Assembly: GCA_937929805.1 (NCBI GenBank)
Contig: CALFUT010000024.1
Coordinates: 26,962 to 90,961 of the forward strand
Direction: 5' to 3'
DNA from: an uncultured Pirellulaceae bacterium
Lineage (GTDB): Bacteria; Planctomycetota; Planctomycetia; Pirellulales; Pirellulaceae
DNA length: 64,000 nucleotides
The position numbers and the translations under genes were made by a program. Under the pieces are notes generated by a model. That model was not told the DNA's origin. It did no database searches and was given only the letters and a program-made list of their open reading frames with translations. Shown here one piece after another: positions 34,702 through 43,922 of the stretch (position 1 is the first letter of the stretch; each line of letters opens with the position of its first letter).

Positions 34702-34816
34702 AAGCTTTGTCCCAAAACCGTAGCCGGACTCGCCAGAGTTCGGTGGATTTCCCGAAGTCTGGCGACTCCGGCTACACAAATGTTCCCGAAACTTGACTTT
34801 TGGGACAAAGCCTAGT
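34702..34816. repeat. MITE-like palindromic element, family C copy 1
   Basis: Terminal inverted repeats CTTTGTCCCAAAA (34705-34717) and TTTTGGGACAAAG (34798-34810) enclose an inner hairpin with 18-nt arms (34720-34737 and 34758-34775, one mismatch). A near-identical copy is at 40886-40991. It has no coding capacity and lies between converging genes. Confidence 0.85.
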
Positions 34817-34926
34817 TTTGACAGGAGGTACATGATCAACAGGATCTTGGCGCTCATCCTGTCGATTATGTTCATCCTGTCAAAAAAGACGTGCGGCGGC
34901 CGCGATCAGAAGAAAACGAAAACCAA

Positions 34927-35208
34927 CTACGTCACTTCGTCATCCACCTTCGTCGGTTCCCCCGGGCGGCTGAAGACGAATCGGATGAACTTGCCCGACA
35001 GTTCCGGCAGTTGATTGCGTAGGGCATACAGCACCCCGCCGACGACAAGTAAGAACACGATGAACCAGAACATGGAACCAAACAGAAAATTGATCCAGCT
35101 GATCAGAATGGTGACCACCTGAATCGCCGCCGCGACCAGCAATAAGTTGACCTTCTGTTCTACGGAAAGCAATCGGCTTTCGACCGGATCGTACTGTGAG
35201 TCGCTCAT
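34927..35208 (-). CDS. Small two-helix membrane protein
   Basis: A 93-residue protein with two hydrophobic segments, VNLLLVAAAIQVVTILISW and MFWFIVFLLVVGGVLYAL, and a hydrophilic acidic C-terminus. It is unknown in function. Its start codon overlaps the stop of the kinase gene by four bases, so translation is likely coupled. That makes it a probable partner, anchor or modulator in the kinase/TPR operon (inference). Confidence 0.65.
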   Translation of the reverse strand: MSDSQYDPVESRLLSVEQKVNLLLVAAAIQVVTILISWINFLFGSMFWFIVFLLVVGGVLYALRNQLPELSGKFIRFVFSRPGEPTKVDDEVT

Positions 35209-36143
35209 AAACTGCCTCTTAACAACGCATTGTTTCGGTATTCGTTGATGACGTCCATCATCGTTCGCATCGACTGAAATCGATCACTGGGATTACGAGC
35301 CATCGCCTTCAGGCAAATCCGCTCAAGTTCCTGCGGGATAAATCGGTGTGGAGCCGCCTCGCTAGGTTTTATCGGCTCTTTGGATGTAATATTCGCGAAA
35401 GTTTCCCGAATATTGGCTCCACGAAAGGGTTCCCGCTGGGCCATCATTTCGTACATCACGACCCCCAGACTGTAAACATCCGTCCGTTCGTCCACCATCC
35501 GGCGGCCATCGACCTGTTCGGGCGACATGTATAACGGTGTTCCAGTCCGTTCCTCAGGCGTGTCATCGCCCACTTCGTTAGGCATGCCCCAGACCTTCGC
35601 ACTGCCCCAATCGATCAACGTGACCTCGCCAAATCGGCCAACGATAATGTTCTCAGGCTTGACGTCTCGATGGATCACGCCCGAAGCATGAGCGTACGCC
35701 AGCGCGTCGCCAACCTGAGTCAAAATGCTCAACAATCGATTCAAGTCAAACTCTTTTTCGGCGGTCGGTTCACGTTTGGCCAGCGAGACGATGATGTCGA
35801 ACAGCGTGTGCCCCAGAATCCGCTTCATCGAAAAGTACCAGTGCCCTTTGTCGTCTTGGCCAAGCTCGTACATTGGCACGGTTGCCGGATGAGAAAGTTG
35901 GGCGGTAATTTTTGCCTCGCGGATTAGGCGACGCAATTCCACTCGGTCTTCATGAAACTCCGGACGAAGCATTTTTAGTACCACCTGCCGGCCAAGGTTC
36001 GTGTCCTTGCACGTGAACAGCTGGCCCTTTCCACCAGCCTTAAGCGGCGTGATGCGCGTGTATTTTTGAAACGAGTTGCTGATCGTTTCCGGTAGTTGCC
36101 CCTCGACATCGGCCACAAACACCATCGGAATTCGGTCGCTCAT
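35205..36143 (-). CDS. Serine/threonine protein kinase (PknB-like, soluble)
   Basis: A 312-residue Hanks-type kinase without a transmembrane helix. It shows a glycine-rich loop variant (LKAGGKGQLF), the ATP-binding Lys in VVLKMLRPE, the catalytic loop HRDVKPEN, a DWG in place of DFG (LIDWGSAK), GTPLYMSPE and DVYSLGVVMYEM. All catalytic residues seem present, so it should be active. Planctomycetes carry many such kinases. It sits between the TPR protein gene (4-bp gap) and the small membrane protein gene (4-bp overlap), indicating a tight three-gene operon. Confidence 0.9.
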   Translation of the reverse strand: MSDRIPMVFVADVEGQLPETISNSFQKYTRITPLKAGGKGQLFTCKDTNLGRQVVLKMLRPEFHEDRVELRRLIREAKITAQLSHPATVPMYELGQDDKGHWYFSMKRILGHTLFDIIVSLAKREPTAEKEFDLNRLLSILTQVGDALAYAHASGVIHRDVKPENIIVGRFGEVTLIDWGSAKVWGMPNEVGDDTPEERTGTPLYMSPEQVDGRRMVDERTDVYSLGVVMYEMMAQREPFRGANIRETFANITSKEPIKPSEAAPHRFIPQELERICLKAMARNPSDRFQSMRTMMDVINEYRNNALLRGSL

Positions 36144-36147
36144 TGGC

Positions 36148-39100
36148 CTAATCCTTCAGCTCTGGAAATTCGGATCGAGGCTTGCTGCTAAGGTTGGAAA
36201 ACAGCTTGTCTAGCCGTCGCCAGCGATTCCAGTCAGAACGAAGCAGGCGGGTTTCAGCCGCCAATCGCCCCTCGCGAATCCAGAGTAACATGATGTCGTA
36301 TCTAACGGGGCCGAACTCTCGGTCTGATCCGATGTTAACAATCCATTGGTCATGCGGCGCCGGTTGTTCCCAGGACGTTTCAGGAAGCCAGTTCGGCACG
36401 ATCGTGCTGATGATTGGCGGCCGAGTCGGTCGGATCAACGTTGTGGGCGGCTTGAGCTCATCGGGGCGAGGCTGTTTTCGATTTTCAATCCATGAAATGA
36501 ATGACTTAATGTCGACGTCGCCGCGGTAGCCCTTTTCCACCAGTGTTTGGAAATCGTGAAATGCAGTATCAAACTCGTCCAATTGGGCACATGCCATCGC
36601 CCGAGCCAGAACGGCTTGGGTTTTTTGCTGAGGATGTTCGTTCAATAGATCGATGACGGCACTGAAATCGGTGGCTGCCGGTGCGAGGCGCCCGGTCGCT
36701 TGAAACAAACGGCCACGAGCAAAAACGATTTGCGCAAGGTCCTGAGGCTTCGGGAACCGGTGCATGGCCTTGGTTAGGCAGATCAGGCCATCTTGGTGTT
36801 GGTTATTGGTTGCAAGGGCCTTCGCCATTCCTGTCCACGCTGCAATCGAAAGAGGATTCGCTCCAAGAACTTTCCCAAAATCTTCGATCGCCTGATTAGG
36901 GAGTCCCATCCGCATCGCCAACTGAGCCCGCCGTTGCAGCACGCTGACTTGATTCTGATCCAGTTCCAACGACCGAGTCAAATCCCGCATGGCTCCATCC
37001 AAGCGATCGTTGGCCTCGAACACAATCGCTCGGTCTAGGTACAAGGACGGGTCAGTCGAATCATTGGCGATTGCGTAATTCAGTGCGTCGATTTGTTCGG
37101 TCGTTTTACCTTCTTGGTTGGCAATTTGAGCCGCCAGCGCGTGATACCGTGCGCGGGAAGGGGATAACGCGATCGCCTGCTCGATATCCGACCGAGCCGT
37201 TTCAACGCTGCCCTGCTCAAGCAACGCTTTGGCACGACCGAAAAAGGCCGCGTGGCTATCGGGAGCCAGTGCAATCGCTTTTGAGAAGTCCTCGAAGGAA
37301 GCTTTGAATTTTCCCTCTCGACAAAGCGCTTGCCCACGAGCGATCCGTGCCGCGATGTCTTTTTTGTTTAACTTTAAGGCGGCCGAGTAGTCCTTGATCG
37401 CGTCTTCATATTGGGAAAGAAACTGATGGGCTTGCCCCCGTCGTCGAAATAGCTCCGGCTCCTCGCGCCCGCGTTGGTGTCGCCGGGTGTAAAACCCGAT
37501 CGCCTTATCTGCAACCGATTTCCCCAGTTGCCGGTAATGGCTGGCGGCGGAGGGTCGAATCTCGATCGCGTTTTGAAGGTCTTCGATCGCGCCGCCTAGA
37601 TCCTCTGTGCGTGAAGACGCGGCAGCACGCCAGATCAGTGTCCCCGCGTGATCCGGACGCAGTTCCAGCGATGCCGAGAAATCTTTGGCAGCGTCTTCAA
37701 ACTCATTCAGTTCGTACCACTCGATTCCTCGGCGGTAAAGGTAATCTGCTTTGTCGGTGTCGTTCTTTGCGTAGTCAATGCTGCGACTGTACTCCTCGGC
37801 GGCTCGACCAAAGTCTCCCATCTGCCGAAACACGGTGGCAAGCAACGCGTAAACTTCGGCCGCTTGGTTGTTGATTGCTTTGGCTCGGTCGCAGCTGGTC
37901 ATCGCCTCATCCAACTGGCCAGATGCGGCTGCGACTTGGCCTCTCATCAGCCAAGCGCTGAAATCTAAGTCATCGATTTCTAATGCGCGATCCACGTCAT
38001 CCATTGCCAGATCGTGGTGCCCGCGTCGTTTTTCGACCTCCGCCCGCAGAACCAACGCGGTGACGCTGTCCGAGTGATGTTGGAGGTATTCAGAGAAGTC
38101 ATCGACGGCCAGCGAATCGTTACGCATCGCGTAGGCGCATTTGCCCCGAAGTAACCAAGCCGTATCAAACTGCGGGTTCTTTGCAAGGAGCTTGGTTAGG
38201 ATCTCAGCTGCCGAGATCGGATCATCCAGCTCGTATTGAAGCGCAGCCACACTCAGCAGCAAGTCGGGATCGCCGTTGGCCAGCTTTTGCAGTCGAGCAA
38301 CACAGTCTGCGATATCATTAACGCGATGCTGACGAAAATAAACTCGCGCCAGCACCGACAGCGCGATGCGTTGGCACTCGTTGTCCCCCTGGAGAGCAAG
38401 ATGACACAATTGATGGAGTGATTCATCCGACATCTTCAACGCTGATTGGTCCGACTCATCAGAAAGTTTCGCCAACGCGGCAGAGGCCCACGGATGTTCG
38501 GGGTTGAGCTTCAGCGCCTGCTGGAAGTCGCGTACCGCTTTGGACGGGTTATCAAGGCGATAAAACATCCAGCCTCGATCAAACAAAAGTTTGGCGGTCG
38601 AATTCCCGTGAGAAACCTGTTCGCGAAAATACTCGATCGCAACCTTCGCGTAGGACTTCATCAATTCCTGAAACTCTTCGCGGCGCTCATCAGACCGAAC
38701 CGACGCCTGATGCAGATCTTCAAATGCTAGGCGCCATTGGTTTTGTTCGCCCCTTGCGGCGGCTCGCCATGACCAAGTCTGTGAAATATTAGGATTCAAC
38801 TTGATCGATCTGGTGCATTCGCTGACCGCTTTTTCAAGCTCCATCTTCTGTAGGAAAATGTAGCCTCGCAGACCATGGCACTCTGCCTGCTGTTGGTCTG
38901 AAGTTCCCTTGATCAATTCGGTCAGGATGGCCAGTGCCTGTTCAAACTTCTGGGCTTCCGTCAGTTCGTACGCTTCGCGATATCGAGACAGAAACAGCTG
39001 CCTCGCATCGGATCCGGGTGTTGTTCGCCCATCCGTCTTGAACCGATTGCCGTTTGACTTTCGGCCCGGCGCAGGCAAATTCTTCAGCTTCAAATCAAGC

Positions 39101-39339
39101 GACTTGACGGCGGAAGGAATTCGAACCTTCCGTGGTGCATGGCGTGAGTAGTTCGGGACGACCCGGATTTCATCTGACGAGTCACTGTTCGGTCCATTTG
39201 TCTTGCTCCGCTTTGCGACTGGTTCCGTGGTTTGCGCAGGAGCGGTTTCGGCAAGCGTTGGAATCGACTTGCCACAGATCGCGCAGAGTTCCTGATTCGG
39301 TTGAATCGGTGCTTTGCATGTGGGACACGTTTGATTCAC
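36148..39339 (-). CDS. Giant TPR protein with N-terminal zinc ribbon and C-terminal GYF_2-like domain
   Basis: A 1063-residue protein. The first 25 residues form a zinc ribbon (CPTCKAPIQ..CAICG). A basic, low-complexity linker leads to a solenoid of many tetratricopeptide repeats (about residues 110-930; for example LNPNISQTWSWRAAARGEQN and LRPDHAGTLIWRAAASSR). The C-terminal 75 residues (QWIVNIGSDREFGPVRYDIM through WNRWRRLDKLF) resemble the GYF_2 domain found in bacterial membrane-associated proteins. It is the first gene of a tight operon with the kinase. A role as scaffold or kinase substrate is plausible but not shown. Confidence 0.8.
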   Translation of the reverse strand: MNQTCPTCKAPIQPNQELCAICGKSIPTLAETAPAQTTEPVAKRSKTNGPNSDSSDEIRVVPNYSRHAPRKVRIPSAVKSLDLKLKNLPAPGRKSNGNRFKTDGRTTPGSDARQLFLSRYREAYELTEAQKFEQALAILTELIKGTSDQQQAECHGLRGYIFLQKMELEKAVSECTRSIKLNPNISQTWSWRAAARGEQNQWRLAFEDLHQASVRSDERREEFQELMKSYAKVAIEYFREQVSHGNSTAKLLFDRGWMFYRLDNPSKAVRDFQQALKLNPEHPWASAALAKLSDESDQSALKMSDESLHQLCHLALQGDNECQRIALSVLARVYFRQHRVNDIADCVARLQKLANGDPDLLLSVAALQYELDDPISAAEILTKLLAKNPQFDTAWLLRGKCAYAMRNDSLAVDDFSEYLQHHSDSVTALVLRAEVEKRRGHHDLAMDDVDRALEIDDLDFSAWLMRGQVAAASGQLDEAMTSCDRAKAINNQAAEVYALLATVFRQMGDFGRAAEEYSRSIDYAKNDTDKADYLYRRGIEWYELNEFEDAAKDFSASLELRPDHAGTLIWRAAASSRTEDLGGAIEDLQNAIEIRPSAASHYRQLGKSVADKAIGFYTRRHQRGREEPELFRRRGQAHQFLSQYEDAIKDYSAALKLNKKDIAARIARGQALCREGKFKASFEDFSKAIALAPDSHAAFFGRAKALLEQGSVETARSDIEQAIALSPSRARYHALAAQIANQEGKTTEQIDALNYAIANDSTDPSLYLDRAIVFEANDRLDGAMRDLTRSLELDQNQVSVLQRRAQLAMRMGLPNQAIEDFGKVLGANPLSIAAWTGMAKALATNNQHQDGLICLTKAMHRFPKPQDLAQIVFARGRLFQATGRLAPAATDFSAVIDLLNEHPQQKTQAVLARAMACAQLDEFDTAFHDFQTLVEKGYRGDVDIKSFISWIENRKQPRPDELKPPTTLIRPTRPPIISTIVPNWLPETSWEQPAPHDQWIVNIGSDREFGPVRYDIMLLWIREGRLAAETRLLRSDWNRWRRLDKLFSNLSSKPRSEFPELKD

Positions 39340-39534
39340 GGACGACCTGTACTGAAAAATTCGTAAATGTCTGCCTCGTCGGTAGTTGCAGTAACGACAT
39401 TATCGCGCTCAAACGATTGAACGTCAACGTTTTGATCGATTCATACCACCCGAAGAAGCAATCCCGGCAATTTTGGTAGTGGAAAAGATCGCTGGGTTGC
39501 CGATAATGATTGTATGTATTGTATCTACCGAAAA

Positions 39535-40740
39535 ATGTTCGCGTGCCTAATTGTTGGTCTGTTGGCGTTTGGGCTAACTGCACAGGGTGATGCCCAAGTT
39601 CGTCGCCCATTCGACGCGGAAAGTTACTTCAAATCGCTAGATAGAAATGGCGATCGGAGACTGGAAGAGAGTGAGCTGAACGCGCGGGCGGTTGCCTACC
39701 TTAAGAAAATCGGCGTTGAAACAGACAACGATCGGATCTCATTGCGTTCGATCGAGAAACGGATCGAAAGAAACCAACAATCGGTAAATGAAAAAGCTGC
39801 CCAGAACGCCGGTCAAGAACTCAAAGTGCCGGGCTTTGGCGTTCCGGCCCAAGAGTATTCGGTGAGTCCTTTTGGTAGCGGCGCGGAGGGGGGGCAGAAT
39901 GATGATTTTTCTGAGTCAACCATCGATCAAGTTGAACAAGTGCTGCGAAGGTACGACCGGAACGACGACAACTTCATCGACATGAGAGAACGAAAGGATG
40001 CTCGTTGGGGGCGGCCTGACCCGAGCGAAAGTGACTTGAACAAAGACGGAGTGCTCACGCGCTATGAACTAAAATTGCGGTACCATGTGCGTGAACAAGA
40101 ACAGGCAAGGCAACGAGTTAGTTCGCGTTCTGACCGAAGCAGCTCGCGTTCGGACCGAAGTAGCAGCGATGCCGAGCGAAATTCGAGTAGTCGTTCGCGA
40201 ACCAGCGCCCGAACCGCCTCGACTTCCTCGTCTACTCGGACGACAACAGCCACCACGTCCAAGCGTCAATCGGAAGCTTACGAAAAGTATGCGAAAAGCC
40301 TGATCAAACGTTACGACAAAGATCGTGACAATCGACTTAATGAAGTCGAATGGAAAGCTGTTCGGCGTCCACCCTCGAATGCGGATAAGAATCGGGACGG
40401 GTACGTCACGGAAAGTGAGTATGCTGACGCTCTTAAAGCGGCTGCCGATAAACGGTCGGGATCCACTTCTTCTAGCAAAGCCTCACCCAGCAAATCTTTG
40501 GCCAACGTACGAACGTCGCCGGGAAGCCGAGCACAGCCCGCCAATTCGACCAAATCCAGTAGCAAGTCGAGTGGCAAAAGCGGGGCAGGGGATTTGTCCA
40601 AGCTTGATAAAGATTCGGACAATCAGGTGCAGATGCACGAGTTCGCGTCTGAATGGGATGACGTGAAACTGAAAGAGTTTTACGCCATCGATAAAAACCG
40701 CGACGGTGTTATCACCCCAGCCGAATGGAAAGCTAAATAA
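39535..40740 (+). CDS. Secreted EF-hand calcium-binding protein
   Basis: An exported protein of about 401 residues with a signal peptide (FACLIVGLLAFGLTAQGDAQ). Seven EF-hand-type loops can be read, among them DRNGDRRLEESEL, DRNDDNFIDMRE, DLNKDGVLTRYEL, DKDRDNRLNEVEW, DKNRDGYVTESEY and DKNRDGVITPAEW at the very C-terminus. They are separated by Ser/Arg/Thr-rich low-complexity linkers. Such proteins probably bind calcium outside the cytoplasm. An ATG at 39514 is an alternative start; 39535 gives the cleaner signal peptide. It stands divergent from the TPR/kinase operon. Confidence 0.75.
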   Translation: MFACLIVGLLAFGLTAQGDAQVRRPFDAESYFKSLDRNGDRRLEESELNARAVAYLKKIGVETDNDRISLRSIEKRIERNQQSVNEKAAQNAGQELKVPGFGVPAQEYSVSPFGSGAEGGQNDDFSESTIDQVEQVLRRYDRNDDNFIDMRERKDARWGRPDPSESDLNKDGVLTRYELKLRYHVREQEQARQRVSSRSDRSSSRSDRSSSDAERNSSSRSRTSARTASTSSSTRTTTATTSKRQSEAYEKYAKSLIKRYDKDRDNRLNEVEWKAVRRPPSNADKNRDGYVTESEYADALKAAADKRSGSTSSSKASPSKSLANVRTSPGSRAQPANSTKSSSKSSGKSGAGDLSKLDKDSDNQVQMHEFASEWDDVKLKEFYAIDKNRDGVITPAEWKAK

Positions 40741-40885
40741 CTTGGGCCGGGGATCGCTTTCTGCCGTTTGAGCGTGATGGTGCTTCTCTCTAACGCTATC
40801 GCACGGTTGAGCCAAAAAGTGTCGACAGCTAGACTCGGACAGTTGCGTCCGCGCGTGGAAGTCTTGTTCCACATGGAAGTCTAGA

Positions 40886-40998
40886 CTTTGTCCCAAAACC
40901 GTAGCCGGACTCGCCAGAGTTCGGTCGATTTTTCCAAGTCTGGCGACTCCGGCTACACAAATGTTCCCGAAACTTGACTTTCGGGACAAAGCCTAGTT
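40886..40998. repeat. MITE-like palindromic element, family C copy 2
   Basis: It carries the same terminal repeats (CTTTGTCCCAAAA at 40886; TTTCGGGACAAAG ending 40991) and inner GTAGCCGGACTCGCCAGA hairpin as the copy at 34702. CTAG occurs just outside both ends (40881-40884 and 40993-40996), which could be a 4-bp target duplication. It lies immediately upstream of the ComEA-like gene. Confidence 0.85.
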
Positions 40999-41015
40999 CC
41001 TTTTTTTGGTAGCTT

Positions 41016-41483
41016 TTGTTGAATAGTCTGGGCAATAAACCGACGACGCTGATCGAGCGAATCAAAGATTTCGGCGTTTTCTTCAGGCGATCCGAGCAGA
41101 ATTTGCTGGCCATGTTTTTGTTGGTCTCTTTGATCGGCATTGCCGTGTGGAGTTGGCGGTATTCAACCCGAGTCCAGCAAATCATTGATATCGATCGGCG
41201 TTCGTCTCAAACGGCCGTGTTTCAAATCGATCTCAACAGTGCAAACTGGGTGGAGATCAGTACGCTGCCGGGAATCGGCCATCAACTGGCCCACGACATT
41301 GTCGCCGATCGTGAAAGGTCGGGTCCGTTTCCCAACAACGAAGCCATTCAACGGGTCCCGGGAATTGGGCCGCGTACTTACGGTCGCATTGCCCCCTTTT
41401 TGACCCTGATTTCATCCGATTCTTCGTCCATAGCGGCAACGCCAGCGACTGCCAGCAAACGTTTGGCAAACGCCGCGAACTAG
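41016..41483 (+). CDS. ComEA-like membrane-anchored helix-hairpin-helix protein
   Basis: A protein of about 155 residues with one transmembrane helix (LLAMFLLVSLIGIAVWSW, about residues 30-48) and a C-terminal pair of HhH motifs (IDLNSANWVEISTLPGIG and AIQRVPGIGPRTYGRIAPF), as in ComEA, which binds incoming DNA in competence. The only in-frame starts before the helix are TTG codons at 41016 and 41019, because TAG at 41010 closes the frame; the next ATG (41112) lies inside the helix. The family C element ends only about 18 bp upstream, so it has probably altered the original 5' region. Confidence 0.75.
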   Translation: MLNSLGNKPTTLIERIKDFGVFFRRSEQNLLAMFLLVSLIGIAVWSWRYSTRVQQIIDIDRRSSQTAVFQIDLNSANWVEISTLPGIGHQLAHDIVADRERSGPFPNNEAIQRVPGIGPRTYGRIAPFLTLISSDSSSIAATPATASKRLANAAN

Positions 41484-41810
41484 ACGGGCAACTGGCGAAG
41501 CCGAAACCGGCGGATTAGCCCTACCCTTCGTTCTGCGTTCTGGTCGGTCTCTGTTTCGCGCGTGCGAAGGCAGGTGACAGAATGAACACCAAGCGTAGGC
41601 CGAGGAAATCTGTTGCGATTTCAATAACCCGAACGGAAGATTTAGACTTGCTTTCTGGCTACGGCTCGCTTTTTCTGTTTAGGGTGTCAGGGTTGGTCGA
41701 GTGCGTTAGAATGTTGGGTTGTCCTGAGCGGCGAATGAAATTCGTCTACGTGCCAGCACGACGCTCCGGAAATCGCACGCCATGTTGTTTTATTCTGCCA
41801 TTCGGTTGTT
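41484..41810. other. Intergenic region upstream of uvrB
   Basis: About 330 bp. An open frame at 41582-41866 overlaps the uvrB start and has no features. No palindrome resembling a LexA box was recognised with confidence. Confidence 0.3.
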
Positions 41811-43886
41811 ATGTTCAAGCTGTCTTCCAAATTTCAGCCTGCGGGCGATCAGCCTCAAGCAATTGACTCGTTGGTCAAGAACATCAAGGAAGGGAAAAAG
41901 TTTCAAGCGTTGATGGGTGTGACCGGATCGGGAAAAACATTCACGATGGCGAACGTGATCCAGCAGGTCGAAAAACCGACCTTGGTGATTTCTCATAACA
42001 AAACACTTGCGGCTCAGTTGTACTCTGAATTTAAAGAGTTTTTCCCGCACAACGCCGTCCACTACTTTGTCAGCTACTACGACTACTACCAACCGGAAGC
42101 CTACATTCCGCAGCGTGATATCTACATCGAAAAGGATGCCTCGATCAATGAAGATATCGATCGGCTGAGGCTTGCGACCACCAGTTCGTTGGTTAGTCGA
42201 AAAGACGTGATCATTATCGCCAGTGTTTCCAGTATTTACGGTCTGGGCTCACCCGAAGACTACAAGACCATGATGGTCGCGTTGAAGGTTGGCGAAACCA
42301 TCGACCGTGACAAGATGCTGGGTAAGTTTATCGATATCCAATACCAGCGTAACGATATCGCGTTCGAACGGTCCAAGTTTCGGGTGCGTGGTGACTCGGT
42401 GGAAATCTGGCCAGCGTATGAAGAGTTCGCTTATCGAATCGAATTCTGGGGCGATGAAATTGAACAAATTTCGATCATCAAACCCTTGACTGGCGAAGTG
42501 ATTTCCCCGCAAGATCAAATCTACATTTATCCGGCAAAGCACTTCGTTACGTCGGAAGAACGGATCTCCAACGCAGTCGGCAAAATTAAGGAAGAGCTGA
42601 AGGAACAGCTGGCCATGTTTCAAGAGCAGGGCAAACTGCTCGAGGCGCAGCGTTTAAACGCTCGCACTCGTTTCGACATCGAGATGCTTCAGAATGTCGG
42701 ACACTGCCCTGGGATCGAAAACTACAGCCGTCATTTGGCCGGTCGAGAGGAAGGTGAAACACCCGAGACGTTGTACAACTTCTTTCCGGACGATTTTTTG
42801 CTGGTGATCGACGAATCGCACGTAACAATTTCTCAGATCGGAGCAATGTACGCCGGCGATCGAAGCAGGAAAGAGACGCTTGTCTCTCACGGTTTCCGCC
42901 TGCCAAGCGCGATGGACAATCGCCCGATGAAATTCGAAGAATGGGAAAACCGCATCAACCAAGTGGTCTACGTTTCGGCAACGCCAAGCGACTACGAACT
43001 TGAACATACCGAAGGTGAAGTGGTCGAGCAGATCATTCGTCCGACGGGCTTGCTGGACCCCGTTGTAGAGGTGGTCCCAGCCGCCGGACAGGTCGCTCAC
43101 TTGCTGGCTCAAGCCAAAGAACGTGTCGACGCGGGCGATCGAGTTCTTGTCACCGCGTTGACAAAACGCTTGGCTGAGGATCTCGCCGCGTTCTTTTGTG
43201 AAAATGGTCTGTCAACCAAGTGGTTGCACAGCGAACTGGATGCCTTTGAACGGGTTGAACTGCTACGTGATTTGCGTCTGGGCCGGTTTAATGTGCTCGT
43301 TGGAGTCAACCTGCTGCGTGAAGGTTTGGATTTGCCCGAGGTCTCGTTGGTTGGGATTTTGGACGCGGACAAGCAAGGGTTTCTGCGAAGTGAAACTTCG
43401 TTGGTTCAAACCATCGGTCGAGCCGCCAGAAACGAGAATGCAAAAGTGATTCTGTACGGCGACAAAGTGACTGAGGCAATGAAGAACGCAATTCAAGAAA
43501 CTGCCCGAAGGCGAACATTGCAGGAGGCCTACAACCGCGAGCATGGCATTGTGCCAAAAACGGTTTACAAGGCCGTTTCAGAAGGTATCGGAGCGGATCT
43601 GAAAACACGGCGTGATGCGACCGATGCGGCGACATCGTCTGATGACACGGTGTACATTACCGAGGAATACATTGCCGAACTTGAGAAGGAAATGCTGGCC
43701 GCTGCTGAGGAATTGGACTTCGAGCGAGCCGGAACACTTCGCGACCGAATCAGCCAGTTGAAGGATTCGATCGGTAAACCGTTGTCGTCCGTCGAGACTG
43801 AGCGTAGCGGTAGTAAGAAAGGTCGCAAAACCAAACGCCGGCGTCGCGGTGGCTCTAAGGTTCCTCGACCAAGGAAGCAAACCTAA
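41811..43886 (+). CDS. uvrB: Excinuclease ABC subunit B
   Basis: A 691-residue DNA damage-recognition helicase of nucleotide excision repair. The Walker A is GVTGSGKTFTMANVI near residue 40, the damage-probing beta-hairpin DYYQPEAYIPQRDIY near residue 95, the DEAD-type VIDESHVT near 330, and helicase motifs V/VI LLREGLDLPEVSLV and QTIGRAARN. The C-terminal UVR motif (EKEMLAAAEELDFERAGTLR) binds UvrC. A basic Lys/Arg-rich tail follows. ATG 41811 gives the standard MFKLSSKFQPAGDQP start. It converges on the GGDEF-EAL gene with only 36 bp between. Confidence 0.97.
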   Translation: MFKLSSKFQPAGDQPQAIDSLVKNIKEGKKFQALMGVTGSGKTFTMANVIQQVEKPTLVISHNKTLAAQLYSEFKEFFPHNAVHYFVSYYDYYQPEAYIPQRDIYIEKDASINEDIDRLRLATTSSLVSRKDVIIIASVSSIYGLGSPEDYKTMMVALKVGETIDRDKMLGKFIDIQYQRNDIAFERSKFRVRGDSVEIWPAYEEFAYRIEFWGDEIEQISIIKPLTGEVISPQDQIYIYPAKHFVTSEERISNAVGKIKEELKEQLAMFQEQGKLLEAQRLNARTRFDIEMLQNVGHCPGIENYSRHLAGREEGETPETLYNFFPDDFLLVIDESHVTISQIGAMYAGDRSRKETLVSHGFRLPSAMDNRPMKFEEWENRINQVVYVSATPSDYELEHTEGEVVEQIIRPTGLLDPVVEVVPAAGQVAHLLAQAKERVDAGDRVLVTALTKRLAEDLAAFFCENGLSTKWLHSELDAFERVELLRDLRLGRFNVLVGVNLLREGLDLPEVSLVGILDADKQGFLRSETSLVQTIGRAARNENAKVILYGDKVTEAMKNAIQETARRRTLQEAYNREHGIVPKTVYKAVSEGIGADLKTRRDATDAATSSDDTVYITEEYIAELEKEMLAAAEELDFERAGTLRDRISQLKDSIGKPLSSVETERSGSKKGRKTKRRRRGGSKVPRPRKQT

Positions 43887-43922
43887 TGTGCGTTTGGCTT
43901 TGTTACGTTTGCTTGGCTAAGT

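Noticed and set aside
41582..41866. 94-codon frame overlapping the uvrB start
   Set aside because: It overlaps a certain gene in another frame and lacks features.
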